Positions 10,661 to 20,535 of a stretch of DNA of 64,000 nt are shown here, piece by piece. The notes under the pieces are model-generated. The model made no database searches, had not been told where the DNA came from, and was given only the letters and a program-made list of their open reading frames with translations. The stretch is from NCBI GenBank assembly GCA_035610835.1, contig CM069452.1, positions 63,512,368-63,576,367 on the forward strand. Direction: 5' to 3'. The stretch's first letter is position 1, and each line of letters opens with the position of its first letter. Made by a program: the position numbers and the translations under genes. Source of the DNA: Ophiura sarsii (lineage: Eukaryota > Echinodermata > Ophiuroidea > Amphilepidida > Ophiuridae).

Positions 10661-11600
10661 ATATCGCAGGTGCTTTTGATAATCCAGTATACATGTGCCT
10701 TAAAGTAGGTAGGCCTACCTTTGTCTTTCAGATACCTATGTAGGCCTCCATGTGACCTGAAATGCAGGTACCCGTTGTCCCATTATATCCAGGGACCCCA
10801 TAGGCCTAAGCCCTACCCCTAATCCAGTTACCACAGGTGCCCTTAATGGCACCGGATACCACATAATCCAGGTACTGCAGGTGTGCCATTATATCGAGAT
10901 ACCCAGGTTCCCTTACTTAATCATTTAAGTAACTTGAATTAATCGCGGGTGCCGAAGATAGCGGGCAGTAATGGTCCTTCACAATAGGCAGAGGTGAGTA
11001 ATATCAAAGCGTTATAAATGTTTATATAAATATCAAGAGTATGACCTTATTCAGGTACCCAGGGCATGTACCTAAAGTGCCCTTGGTATAATGTAAGTGA
11101 CATGGTACCCTTAAATGCGCCTAGGCCCAATGGGCTCTTAAATAATACAGATACCCATGTTCCTAATCCAAGTACTCCACGTGTTCTTAATACACCGGTT
11201 GCCCATAGGCCTAGGCCCTACCCCTCACAGATGGTCTTAATAACCCAGGTACCGCATTTGCCGGCATTATATCCATACCAATGTACCCGTATTATATCCA
11301 GTTTATAATGGAAAGCGCAGGTATAGGTGCCGAAGCTATAATAGCGGGTGGTTAGTCACATCAAAACGTATAGAGATGAGGGTATTGTAAAACTACAGCA
11401 AGAGTGTGTCGTTGATACTCCATGTATCCTAGTGCCCTTAATACTGACATTGGTACCACAGTGCCCTTAATAATCCATATATACCATGTGCCCTTAATAA
11501 ATCCATGTATGCCATGCATGTATAACACATGGTGCCCTTGATTATTCAGGTACCACCCCATGTACTTTAATAATCAAGATTGTGTATTAGTGATCCAATA
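10660..11600. repeat. Degenerate minisatellite, GTGCCCTTAAT/CCAGGTACC
   Basis: Short units of roughly 25-35 bp built from GTGCCCTTAATA, ATCCAGGTACC and ACCCCATGT recur across the stretch. A longer repeat is superimposed: GGTGCCGAAG...TAGCGGG occurs near 10,950 and 11,330. A small block of the same units lies at 14,840-14,940 inside another element. The open frames here are proline-rich artefacts of the repeat. Confidence 0.75.
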
Positions 11601-11804
11601 TAGGACCTCCATGGACTATGTGGTTTATCTTGAATCGAATATTAAGGGCACCCGTGATAACTGTGTATGCGGCTATTATTAGGGCCTACGTGGATTAATA
11701 AGGCACAGCACATATTATTCTTCTGGTCACAGTCCGACATACGCGGACGCAGTTCAATCAGCTTACTGAGCATGCTTGAAAACTCACAAAATGCCGATAA
11801 TCCC

Positions 11805-11942
11805 CCCCCCCCCCCGAAAACATGTGCGCGGACATGGGGTCTTAACATATACCCCTTTTTCCTTCGCGGACATAGCTTCCAAAAACACCCCCAATTTACG
11901 GACATGGTCCAACCCCCCGCCCCCCCCCCCCCCCCCCCCCCT
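11805..11942. repeat. Poly-C tracts flanking receptor gene A's 3' side
   Basis: C runs lie at about 11,802-11,815 and 11,917-11,942, immediately downstream of gene A. They lie beyond the point where A and B stop being similar, so they mark one edge of the duplicated block or of an insertion. Confidence 0.6.
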
Positions 11943-11965
11943 CTATAGTGCGATTTCTGGAACGA

Positions 11966-12282
11966 TCATGCGTACCCAAAGTCAATGTTGACTGAACGAA
12001 CCGGCGGGGTCGACGACACCACGCCTACCTTGCCGCGACGATAACAGAAGCGGAACATCTTCTTATAGGAATCACGGTAGTGCTTGTTTGTCGCCGCGTA
12101 GAGGATCCCAGTAAAGGAGCAATGGGTATGCGCCAAGACGACGGCAAAGACGATGCTGGCGGGGCTGCCACCGTAGCTGTCACCCATCAGCATGATGATT
12201 AGGAGAAATCCGTAGGCGGCAAAGAAGTAGACGGCAATGACCATGACTGAACGAATGACGGCCATCTCGCCTTTGCTGATAC
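11966..12282 (-). CDS. Receptor gene A, exon 2 (TM6-TM7 and tail)
   Basis: Exon 2 follows the acceptor CCCCTTACAG and completes the glycine codon opened in exon 1, continuing ISKGEMAVIRSVMVIAVYFF. It encodes TM6 (about residues 236-262), a short GDSYGG loop, TM7 (about 270-292) and a basic cytoplasmic tail, ending at a TGA. TM6 lacks the usual CWxP; the corresponding place reads FFAA. TM7 has TGILY where class A receptors have NPxxY. The following YAATNKHYRDSYKKM matches the helix-8 position of melatonin-type receptors. The last 15 or so residues differ completely from gene B's Ser/Thr-rich tail because similarity stops inside the exon, so this copy has acquired a different C-terminus. No AATAAA is seen close downstream. 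Confidence 0.85.
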
Positions 12283-12316
12283 CTGTAAGGGGAATAACAA
12301 TAATTCCATTTCCCAT

Positions 12317-12945
12317 TAATCGTAACTTGAAATAAGTTTTTGCTTGAATTTATTACGAAAATGTTGTACCGAATTTGAAATTGTGTATGAATTTTCGAGA
12401 TAGTTCCAAAGATGGGGGCCACTGGCATGACTGGTGCGAACTGAGTGATCCGAGAATATTCTCTTATTTTTTGTTAGATTGAAGTTGTTACTATGTCTTG
12501 TCGAAAAGTTGTGGATGTCAGAACGTTTTTTGAAGTAGTCTTTAAATGAAGAAGGTAACTCATTTACGGTGTATTTATACATAAATGTACCAATTCAAGA
12601 GTATACATATCAGTGACTGTTAACATATTAAATTTGGCAAACAATGGTCCAGTGTGACTTCTATAGTGACTACAAGAAGCAGTTCTTATTGCCCATTTTT
12701 GAAGTTTAACAATCTTGTCCATGTAGGATTAACAAGTGTTTCCCCAAATCAGTACACCATAATTTAAATAAGGCAAGATAAGGGTACAGTAAAGAGTATG
12801 TAATATACGGGTTGGAACAAAGTGCTTAAGTTTGTTCATTACACCAATATTTCTAACAATTGTTTTAGACACACAATCAATGTGATGTTTCCTTGTAAGG
12901 CAATCATCGATTAACACACCTAGGAATTTAGTTTGTTTTACTATT
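12317..12945 (-). pseudogene. Non-LTR retrotransposon reverse transcriptase 3' remnant
   Basis: Minus-strand pieces resemble the C-terminal region of LINE-type reverse transcriptases. KFLGVLIDDCLTRKHHID with LHTLYCTLILPYLNYGVLIW is followed by a stop, then KLQKWAIRTASCSHYRSHTG, then, after a frame change, a terminal block with TRHSNNFNL and GPHLWNYL ending SSYD*. At least one internal stop and one frameshift make it inactive. It sits inside gene A's intron, in the same orientation as the gene, and is absent from gene B's intron. The family looks CR1/L2/Rex-like, but I cannot assign it firmly. Confidence 0.8.
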
Positions 12946-13436
12946 CATCATACTCTGATAATGATGATAATGGTTAATTTTGCAGCATCAGTATTGCACA
13001 ATCGAATTTTAGTTATAGGCATAGTAAATATTGAAAAATCATATCTGGTGGAAAGTTGCAGCTGTTCGTATTATGCTCATATCGAAATAAATCATGAACC
13101 GACGTTTATCAAAGTTTTGGTACCAGTCTTCGATCAGGTGGAGGTATATAAAAAAACACACCTGAAAACCCCGCTACGGCCACGCGAGAAAAACCCTTTT
13201 AATCTTTACTTTTACAATTATATCAGCAAAATTATATTTTCCTTCACCCAGCATAAGACCGTTTATGAAAATGTATTAAAAAAGAAAATATCTTATAGTC
13301 TTATTTCAATTTACAAGAATATTCATCATACGCTGAGAAATGTAACTGAAAAACAGAATTTTATGTTGTGTTTTTATTCAGTAATAAGATGATAAGCTTT
13401 GTAACATCTGGAAATGTGTTTGGAGTATTCCTTTCA
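12946..13436. other. Gene A intron segment conserved with gene B intron
   Basis: About 12,950-13,350 aligns with 46,170-46,890 of gene B's intron (for example TCATATCTGGTGGAAAGT, ATATCGAAATAAATCA, TATATCAGCAAAATTATATT). This shows that the intron was duplicated with the gene. Gene A lacks the hAT insertion present in B at 46,273-46,608 and so displays its empty site near 13,068. A long open frame here is not conserved in B and is not a gene. Confidence 0.75.
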
Positions 13437-13715
13437 TTAACCCTTACAGCCCCGCACCCCATGAAATCCCATTTCCCAGCCTGTCGGTTCCACCTGGCGC
13501 TGAGGTTTTTGGATGAAATAATGGCCCCGGGCTACATAGCTGGGCGAGTACACTCGCCCAGCATAGCTTCCCCCGTGGCTCAGTTGGTAGAGCGTTTGAC
13601 TTGTAACCGAGAGGCCGTGAGTTAAAACCCCGGGGCGTGGCACCTCTTGTTGTGTGTGCTTTTTTTGCTTGAAAAAAAATTTCGTTGGAAAATCCACCGG
13701 GAGTGTTAGGGTTAA
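13437..13715. mobile_element. piggyBac-like MITE carrying a tRNA-Thr-like module, copy 1
   Basis: It is bounded by TTAA on both sides (13,437-13,440 and 13,712-13,715). The ends CCCTTACAG and GTGTTAGGG are inverted, matching the CCYT...RGGG ends and TTAA target typical of the piggyBac superfamily. The body of about 270 bp has a strong hairpin, GCTGGGCGAG...CTCGCCCAGC, at about 13,540-13,563, followed by a tRNA-like unit at 13,569-13,642 and a T/A-tract tail. It has no transposase and would depend on an autonomous relative. Confidence 0.85.
13569..13642 (+). pseudogene. tRNA-Thr(TGT)-like unit in MITE copy 1
   Basis: The D-arm GCTCAGTTGGTAGAGC and the anticodon loop CTTGTAA (TGT, threonine) are clear. 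The B-box has decayed to AGTTAAAACCC and the acceptor arms pair poorly. It is a tRNA-derived module, probably non-functional as a tRNA. Confidence 0.65.
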
Positions 13716-13773
13716 GGAACGATTTTTGTCTTTTCTTTTTAATTTTCACTTTTGTTCTCTAATTTTACCTTGA

Positions 13774-14058
13774 TTAACCCTTACAGCCCCGCACCCCATG
13801 AAATCCCATTTCCCAGCCTGTCGGTTCCACCTGGCGGCTGGCGCTGAGGTTTTTGGGTGAAATAATGGCCCCGGGCTACATAGCTGGGCGAGTACACTCG
13901 CCCAGCATAGCTTCCCCCGTGGCTCAGTTGGTAGAGCGTTCGACTTGTAACCGAGAGGTCGTGGGTTCAAACCCCGGGGCGTGGCACCTCTTGTTGTGTG
14001 TGCTTTTTTTGCTTGAAAAAAAATTCGTTGGAAAATCCACCGGGAGTGTTAGGGTTAA
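13774..14058. mobile_element. piggyBac-like MITE carrying a tRNA-Thr-like module, copy 2
   Basis: It has the same ends, TTAA flanks (13,774-13,777 and 14,055-14,058), hairpin and tRNA-like unit as the copy 58 bp upstream. It differs mainly by a 7-bp repeat (CTGGCGG) and one base in the A tract. Identity is otherwise very high. Either two independent insertions landed at neighbouring TTAA sites or a local duplication made the pair. Confidence 0.85.
13913..13986 (+). pseudogene. tRNA-Thr(TGT)-like unit in MITE copy 2
   Basis: It keeps a good A-box (TGGCTCAGTTGGTAGAGCG) and B-box (GGTTCAAACCC) with anticodon TGT in CTTGTAA. In the acceptor stem three of seven pairs fail, and the anticodon stem has one inner mismatch. 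The Pol III internal promoter may work even if the product is not a usable tRNA. Confidence 0.65.
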
Positions 14059-14427
14059 GCAATATAATTGGTCAGGAAAACATAGTATCATGCCAAGTGT
14101 TTTCTTTGTAGGCCTACTGATATGTTTTTCATCGTGTTCTGGGCCAAGTGATATGTATCTATCAGAGGGATCGTCGATCGTCCAAAAACCAAATAATTCC
14201 TTTGTTAAAAAATATCATCATATTCTGTTTCACTGAATATATAGAAAAAACACCATAATTTTATTTTTATTTTTCAGCGTGCGATATATCTGGCATTTGC
14301 GTTCAAACTAAGAGTTACTCTACTTTCTCCCGTAGCACAGCGTACGGATTTCACGGCTCCGCCTTTTAAAGACAATTTTGAATGCTGAAAAAGATACGCT
14401 TGATAATCTATACATTTCACTTTAAAC
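14059..14427. other. Gene A intron segment conserved with gene B intron
   Basis: About 14,110-14,425 aligns with 47,100-47,365 in gene B (GGCCAAGTGATATGT, GAGGGATCGTC, AGAGTTACTCT, TAGCACAGCGTACGGATTTC). Nothing coding is seen. Confidence 0.7.
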
Positions 14428-14429
14428 TA

Positions 14430-16161
14430 CACCATAAAAATACTGTAAAATACTGTAAAATGATAGGAAAATGACAGTATTTTACCGTTTCTAAAAAAAC
14501 GGTCAAATACTGTATTTTTCACACTTGATTCTTTAAGCCATCGTTGACTAAATTGAAAAGTTGAGCTAGTGGCTTAAGACTTAACTTTCTCAACATTAGC
14601 TACACACGAAAAGACTTGTCATGTCAATTATATGGGATTGACCAGTGATGACCAAGTATTGTCATATTTGAAAATGTTACGGTAAAATGTTGTGCAGCCA
14701 ATCTGCCAACAAACGCCTGCAAATGTTACTTTGCACTGTAAAACAAGCAGTGAAATACTGTGAAATATACAGTACTAGATTTCGCGGTTCGTGGGTTGGG
14801 CGGTTCTCGTGTTGGGGGTTCATGGGATGTGTACTCTTACTCTTAAAATCCAGTTATCACAGGTGCCCTTAATATTCCAGATACCCCATATGATACAGGA
14901 ACCCCATGTGCCCTTAAATCCAGGTAGGCTACCCCTTGCAGATATACTATCCATGTAATTCAGTATATTATGTGTAGGCCTAGGGATAGGGTTTTATAGT
15001 GGGTCTTTTCAGAGGGGTTTTACTTGAGTCGGCGGAAGGAGGGTCTATCGTCATGCATGTCATGATCATCTGTGCCCAGTCTTCAGAACTGTGCGTGCAA
15101 TATCCGTAAGTTATTTTTCTGCCTATTGACATTAATAGCATTCCTCCATAGGCATGCCTAAACGTATAATGTATGTATTTAAACCACGTATGTTTGCGCA
15201 CACCGATATCCATGTAACATTCCCATTTATATAACAGACATCCCATGATTACCCTATAAGGGCCTATCCGAATTGCTATAGTGTTATAAACTACAACACT
15301 ACACACTTGCACGCTCACGGTCACCCCCATTTCACTTTTTTCATCCTGATCATTAACTCATACAAAAAAACGCCCGGGAGTTAAAGTTAATTTGAGTCCT
15401 CTTTCTATCCTGACTGTATGATTGACTTTTTGTTCTCGTCTCCTCGTGCGCCGTTTTGTAGGTCTACTGAACGGTTTGCACTGCGGAAACACGGTCCTTT
15501 CACCCGCCCCATAAGACCCAGTTTGCGCCACGAACGCGTACGCACCTTATGGTCTGCGCCATTACGCGTGCGTCATGTTTTGTTTATACGCGAGCGCGCA
15601 GCAACAGTGCAAGAGTTTGTTTACATAGAGAGAAAAGTTCGTAAAATATTTAGTATTTGTCGGTCGTATTATCCTGTATAAATGCTCATTGCGATGCGAT
15701 ATATACAGGAATGTAGCTATGTCCATAATGAAAATATTTTGGGTGAGGACCATATGTCATCACACAGTCTGTAAGCCGCAATTTGTGTTCAAATAGTAGC
15801 TACCGGGGTTAAAGAAAATCAAAATTTCGGTGGTGGCCCGTGCGTGACACTTTCGTGACTGTTGCGTGGCACTGGTTGCTACGCGGGGCGAAGATCCCTG
15901 CGCATAGCGATTGCACGGACAGATGGGCAGGAATCTACACTCGGAGTCATTGGACAGACAGAATCGCCACAAATAGTATTTAGATATGGTTTTTTGTTTG
16001 TGCATTTTACAGTAATTAGTTTAAGAAATGGTAACATTTTACAGTGTCCCGTTAAATTTTACAGCTATTTACTGTACATTTTTACAAAACAATGTAAATT
16101 GTACAGGGGTTTGTTGGCAGATTGGCTGCCAGCCTTTTTACCGTTAATTTTGTTAACAGTG
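14430..16161. mobile_element. 1.7-kb TIR element in gene A intron
   Basis: The left part (CACCATAAAAATACTGTAAA, then repeated TACTGTAAAA and a CAGCCAATCTGCCAACAAAC block at about 14,696) returns inverted at 15,990-16,161 (TTTTACAG repeats, GTTTGTTGGCAGATTGGCTG, then TTAACAGTG). TA flanks both ends, and gene B's intron at about 47,360-47,375 is the empty site. The interior includes minisatellite units and a block shared with 36,740-36,970. It ends only about 20 bp from gene A's splice donor, so it could affect splicing or expression. Confidence 0.75.
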
Positions 16162-16183
16162 TATGTACTAAATGTCTCCTTAC

Positions 16184-16871
16184 CTTTAGCTCCTTCTTTG
16201 TCCTTATTGAGATTCTGGTTCGATGCCCTCACTTTCATAATGATGCGTCCAAACGAATACGTAATGACGAACAGCGGAAGAATCCAACCGGTGAAAACCA
16301 TGAAGTACGTGTAGCTGACCGATGCCGTGCTGCTAGGCATACAGAACATCAAGACAGGGTCGTAATAGTGTGCTCCCCAACCAAACAGTGTCGGCAGCAA
16401 TATCAGGATACCGGCAATCCAGATTGCCGCCAGCATAACGCCGACAGTGACGCGGGTATAGATCTTGCTGTAGGCCTGGTGATGGCAGACGCGGACGTAG
16501 CCATTGAAAGCTGCCGCCGCGATGCTCCATACGGACACGATACAAACCGACGCGCAGAAGAACGACGACAGAACGCAGAGTGTCTCGTTGCTGATGAGGT
16601 ATTCACCGCTAGTTGCAATGCCGACGACGATGAAGACATTTCCTAGCACCCCGACGCATATGTCGGAAGCCGCGGTGTTGACGATGAAGACGCTGCCGAG
16701 GGAGCGAAGCTTCTTGTACAGACCGAAAGCGACCAACACGGTGACGTTGCCGCAGAATCCGATGACAAGAACGATTATGGTGAACCACATGTAAACTTGC
16801 TGGTTTATTGCAGGACCTTCATCTTCCAAGGATTTTGGAGTGGTGGTACATGTAGTGGCATTGTCGGCCAT
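16184..16871 (-). CDS. Receptor gene A, exon 1: melatonin-receptor-like GPCR (N-terminus to TM5)
   Basis: The ATG at 16,871 opens MADNATTCTTTPKSLEDEG. The exon runs through TM1-TM5 and ends at AAAG|GTAAGG; joined to exon 2 it predicts a 334-residue class A GPCR. Visible features are an N-glycosylation site (NAT, residue 4), the TM1 GN pair (about 41-42), Asp 70 in TM2, the TM3 cysteine (99), Trp in TM4, an extracellular-loop cysteine (177) and the TM5 proline (199). CHHQAYSKIYT and YDPVLMFC...SVSYT resemble the corresponding parts of melatonin receptors. The DRY/NRY position reads NGY (123-125), so the key arginine 3.50 is missing. Gene B differs at only about ten of 230 residues in this exon, and both copies keep intact frames, which suggests retained function. 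The ligand cannot be deduced. Confidence 0.88.
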
Positions 16872-17350
16872 TTCAAGACGTTAGAATACACTTTCGTGCA
16901 TATGTAATTGGTAATTCAAGTAGCATACGGTATGTTATTGAAGTTGAATGCCGCACCAGACACTGTGCGTATAGTGTGCGTTTTAAAAACAGCCGAATTG
17001 TTTGGATTAAGTGTTGTCAATGGCAGGTTGCTTGGTAGCCTCGGTTTTCTTGTTATGAAAGCGAAAGGTATAATAAGAAAATATTCGCTTGTGATCGGCC
17101 GTGATTGCGCAGTATAAACGAATAAACTGCGCGTAAACAAATACCTGTTCTACCATGGGCGTGTTTTGTTGATTTTTAATTTTTAATTTATTTTCCAAAT
17201 TTTCTTTAAAATGTAAGGTGAAATTTCAAAAAAATCAAAATATATCATACATTTTCAAAATGATTTTATGCCAAAAAACTTTAAAATTTAAAATTCGAGA
17301 AGAAAAAAAACCCGGGACCGTCGGGCCCGTAAAACAGGGCTTTGTTCGTC
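16872..17350 (-). promoter_or_regulatory. Upstream region of gene A, conserved with gene B
   Basis: This region aligns with 48,080-48,620 upstream of gene B. Shared blocks include GGTATGTTATTGAAGTTGAA, CAGACACTGTGCGTATAGTGT and GTGATCGGCCGTGATTGCGC. It probably contains the promoter and 5' UTR. No clear TATA box is placed at a suitable distance. Confidence 0.5.
17106..17133. promoter_or_regulatory. Conserved imperfect palindrome upstream of gene A
   Basis: GCGCAGT...ACTGCGC arms flank TATAAACGAATAA, and the same sequence occurs upstream of gene B at 48,298-48,324. Conservation of a symmetrical site within an otherwise diverging flank makes it a candidate protein-binding site. It may also simply be recent shared ancestry. 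Confidence 0.35.
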
Positions 17351-17384
17351 TCCTAAATGCTTAAAGATGAGATGCAGTTTGGCG

Positions 17385-17890
17385 TCATGCATCTTACTGA
17401 AATATTTACACGTTTTTTAAAATCTGTTATTGTTTATCACTATCATAATTTTCACATTTCACATAGTTTCATCATGTTTACATTACATTATCGATACATG
17501 TATAATACATTTTCCTATGTTTTTCAGCATGTTTACATTGCATATCACACACATGTTTAGCACATTTTCATATACTTTTCAGCATTTTTACATTTTCATA
17601 TGCTTTTCGGCATGTTTACATTCATGTTCACATAACTTTCACATTTCATGTTTACACGTTAAGATACAATAATTCGATTAAAGAAGTACGATTTGATTGA
17701 TTCTAGTATCTCCCGACCCGACGATACATCAAGTGTGAAGGTTCTAATAATTTTGATGAGATTATCTTTATGGTCTAAACAAAGCATTAATATCGTTATT
17801 CACCAAATCTTTATGATATAAGATTTAAACATAAAAGGTTAAGGACAGATTTTCGATATTCTTGACGAGATAGACGTAATTTGTAATTTT
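17385..17890. repeat. Segment paralogous to 50,930-51,150 and 59,463-59,680
   Basis: Shared motifs include GCATCTTACTGAAATAT, ACAATAATTCGATTAAAGAA, GTACGATTTGATT and GGTTCTAATAATTTT. The order relative to the receptor genes (A then this segment; B, an insertion zone, then the 50,930 segment) suggests that the duplicated block extended past the genes. A local tract at 17,440-17,660 repeats CATGTTTACATT...CACATTT. Confidence 0.7.
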
Positions 17891-17892
17891 CC

Positions 17893-19080
17893 AACACACT
17901 TAAAAATAGGTAGTTAAAATATTGACTGTTTTGGGAAGTCATTTCGAAACAACTCCTTATAAGTTAATTTTGACCAACATATGGGGTTGTCCTTTTGACT
18001 TGGTATGAAGTGGAAAATGATTATGTTAACATCGTTATAATTTGACTGGTTTTTTTTGGGGGGGGGGGGGGGTCACTTTGAAATAACCCTGGATATAGTT
18101 AAATTTGACAACCACACGTGGTTGATATTTTCCTTTCGACTTGGAATGTAGTTAAATTCGACTTTGTATGTAGTTAATAATAAATATGTAGGCCGATATG
18201 AAGTTACAATTAAACTGCAGCAAAAAGTTATCGTCAAAATGACTACCATGCCAGTCAAATATGTTCCTGTTAAATATTTGATGAATATTCTTGACATAAC
18301 AATAGCTCAATCTTTCAACCAATTCTAAGAATAACAGCAAATATTATTCCCATGTATTCAATTTTATCTACAATAATATGAGATTTAATTAAAGTCTATT
18401 TGAAAAACATGTCTCACAACGCCGGCGTCTTGATTAGGCAAAATCATCTCACAACTTACGTAAATAAAACTATGGAAAGACGATTCTTAGGATAGTATTA
18501 TAGGTATATCTAACCAAAATAATTCAAGACGTCACTGCTTAATGGCAGTGATTGTTAACATATCAGAAGCACATTATTGTTTTTATGAAGTAATAAACAT
18601 GTTGTTTAAAGCCGTTACAGCTTTTCTTGGCTGGAATGAATGCCGACCTCGTGTTTCCCGACTTACAAACTTGTCTAAGTTAAGCCTTTGACAACAATGA
18701 AGTCAACATTTGACTAAAACGAAGTCAAATTTGACTTCAATGAAGTCGAATTTTGACCCCTTTTGTAGTTGATATTGTCCATTTTCAGTGTCAAAATGAT
18801 TTGACTACCCACATAGGGTTGCTATGGTTGACCCTATAGGCCTATGTATTCAAATTTTGACCCTTTTGTAGTTGATATTGACTATTTTCAGGGTCAAATG
18901 ATTTCACTGTCCACACGGGTTGCTATGGTTGACCCTATAATCCTAGCCAAATTTGGACTCCTTTTGTAGTTGGTATTGACTATTTTCAGGGTCAAATGAT
19001 TTGTTTATCCACACAGGGTTAAAAATGACTTCAATGTAGGTGGTGTAATTATAATTTTAACTACCTATTTTTAAGTGTGT
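17893..19080. mobile_element. 1.2-kb TIR element, ACACTTAAAAATAGGTAGTT ends
   Basis: A 27-bp terminus containing ACACTTAAAAATAGGTAGTT at 17,894 is repeated in reverse complement at 19,053-19,079. Inside, GTAGTT(A/G)...TTTGAC motifs recur, and a tandem repeat of about 112 bp (TTTTGTAGTTGATATTGACT, CAGGGTCAAATGATTT) fills 18,740-19,020. A G run lies at 18,058-18,072. It has no transposase frame. Confidence 0.8.
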
Positions 19081-19104
19081 ATATGCCACTCTCGACACAA
19101 CCAT

Positions 19105-19467
19105 CGGAGCACACATCCAAGAACAAACCTCCGCTTCGCAGATGATATTGCCATTATAGCTGAAAGCGAGATAGATCTTCAAACACTGGTGAACAAGGTC
19201 CACCAGTTAATCTTGGCCTCAAAATTAACATAGCCAAAAACCATGCCAAAACAGAGGTACAAGTTATCCGCCGGAGAGACAGAAATTAAAATTAACCTAA
19301 ACAACACTGATCTCAAACAAGAAGAGCATTTTGTGAACCTTGATGGTAAAATCTCAAAGAAGAGAACCTGCACTGAAAACATCCAACTCAGAATAGGTAA
19401 AGCACGTGGAGCCATGCAGAATATAAATGACATATTCAACTCCAAAAAGGAAAATTTCACAAAATAA
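19105..19467 (+). pseudogene. Non-LTR retrotransposon reverse transcriptase remnant
   Basis: The plus strand reads TIGAHIQEQ, then, after a one-base shift, LRFADDIAIIAESEIDLQTL, containing the catalytic FADD motif. Later come GETEIKINLNNTDLKQEEHF and RIGKARGAMQNINDIF, the downstream region typical of LINE-type reverse transcriptases. Frameshifts separate the blocks, and both the N-terminal portion and the endonuclease are absent. It is a short, dead 3' fragment. Confidence 0.85.
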
Positions 19468-19479
19468 AAAGTCAAAATT

Positions 19480-20130
19480 GTTGAATTTTATTACCATATT
19501 TAGAGCTACCATGAGAAATGCATTGAAAATATGTACAAACATGTCCAGTAAATCCTGAGATAGACCTTGAAAGTTGGGAAAGGTTTCTAAATCCGTGTTA
19601 TTTGTATTATAGTAAACTAATACCCGCGTGGAAACGTGCCCCCACCCCTATCCGAAACGTGACATGAGTCGCACGTGTCTTATGGTACATACGCCACGGA
19701 TCATCATAATGATAATGAAGCCATTACATAATATATTGCTATTAATTGTAATGGACAAACAAGATTGTTGACAATATGTGTGGGTAAATTGTTTAATAGC
19801 AATTAGCAAAGTCTTGGGCGTTGTTGGAGGCAACCAATATCAATCAGCTTGTATTATTCGCTGCAATTAAGAAAAAGTGATAGGTAAAAGAAGCTAAAAA
19901 TAAGCAATTATAATGATACAAGATTGGAGACAAAAGCTCCAAGAAAAATTGTCAACAATTAAAAATCCAAAAAATCAGTCAAAATTTGACAAGCAAAATA
20001 TTTAAAAAATGGGTCAGTATTTATTTGCACGTGATATTGTTTCTCCACCGATTGCAGGCCGATATTATAGAACGGTTGGTTTTTCCCCCCAAATTTAGAA
20101 AATGATTCTAAGATGATTTATAATAAATTG
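19480..20130. other. Anonymous intergenic sequence
   Basis: No gene or structured repeat is recognised. Confidence 0.4.
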
Positions 20131-20132
20131 CT

Positions 20133-20535
20133 CAGTGGCGTAGCTTTCATAAGGGTGGCAAGAAATAACGGGTGTGATCCAGAGGGCCCGCCTTACTGGT
20201 TAGGGTGAAGGGTAGGGGGTGGGTGGGGGGGGGGGGGGGGGGGGGGGGGGTACCGTGGCACATTTTGTCCCGAAGCAATGGTTATGACATCATAGATGTT
20301 AAAATGGATTGTTTTCTAACCAATTCGAGAAAGAAAATCAAACTGCACACCTCAGAATTGGTTAATGACGTCATATTTGTGTCGATTTTCAGAACTCTTG
20401 TATTAGATTTACGTGCAAAAAATATGCCCTTGGCATCATACTTTCCCAGGTGTGCAGTTCATTTTAAATTTCAGATGTTCTAAAATGGATGGTTTTCTAA
20501 CCAATTCGAGAAAGAAAATCGAACTGCACACATCA
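20133..20535. repeat. CAGTGGCGTAG end, poly-G tract and 180-bp duplication
   Basis: CAGTGGCGTAGC at 20,133 matches the terminus of the hAT-like elements elsewhere in the window, but no right end is seen. A G run spans about 20,218-20,250. CTAACCAATTCGAGAAAGAA with AACTGCACACCTCAGAATTG occurs at 20,317 and again at 20,497. Confidence 0.55.

Noticed and set aside
12961..13392. 143-codon plus-strand open frame
   Set aside because: It lies in gene A's intron; the homologous stretch of gene B's intron does not keep it open, and the composition is not protein-like.
15862..16314. 150-codon plus-strand open frame at the element/exon border
   Set aside because: It runs from the TIR element into the antisense of gene A exon 1 and has no recognisable domain.
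16122..16646. 174-codon open frame on the plus strand
   Set aside because: It is the antisense of receptor gene A exon 1; its stop-free run follows from the codon use of the real gene, and an equivalent antisense frame exists opposite gene B exon 1 (47,573-47,851).
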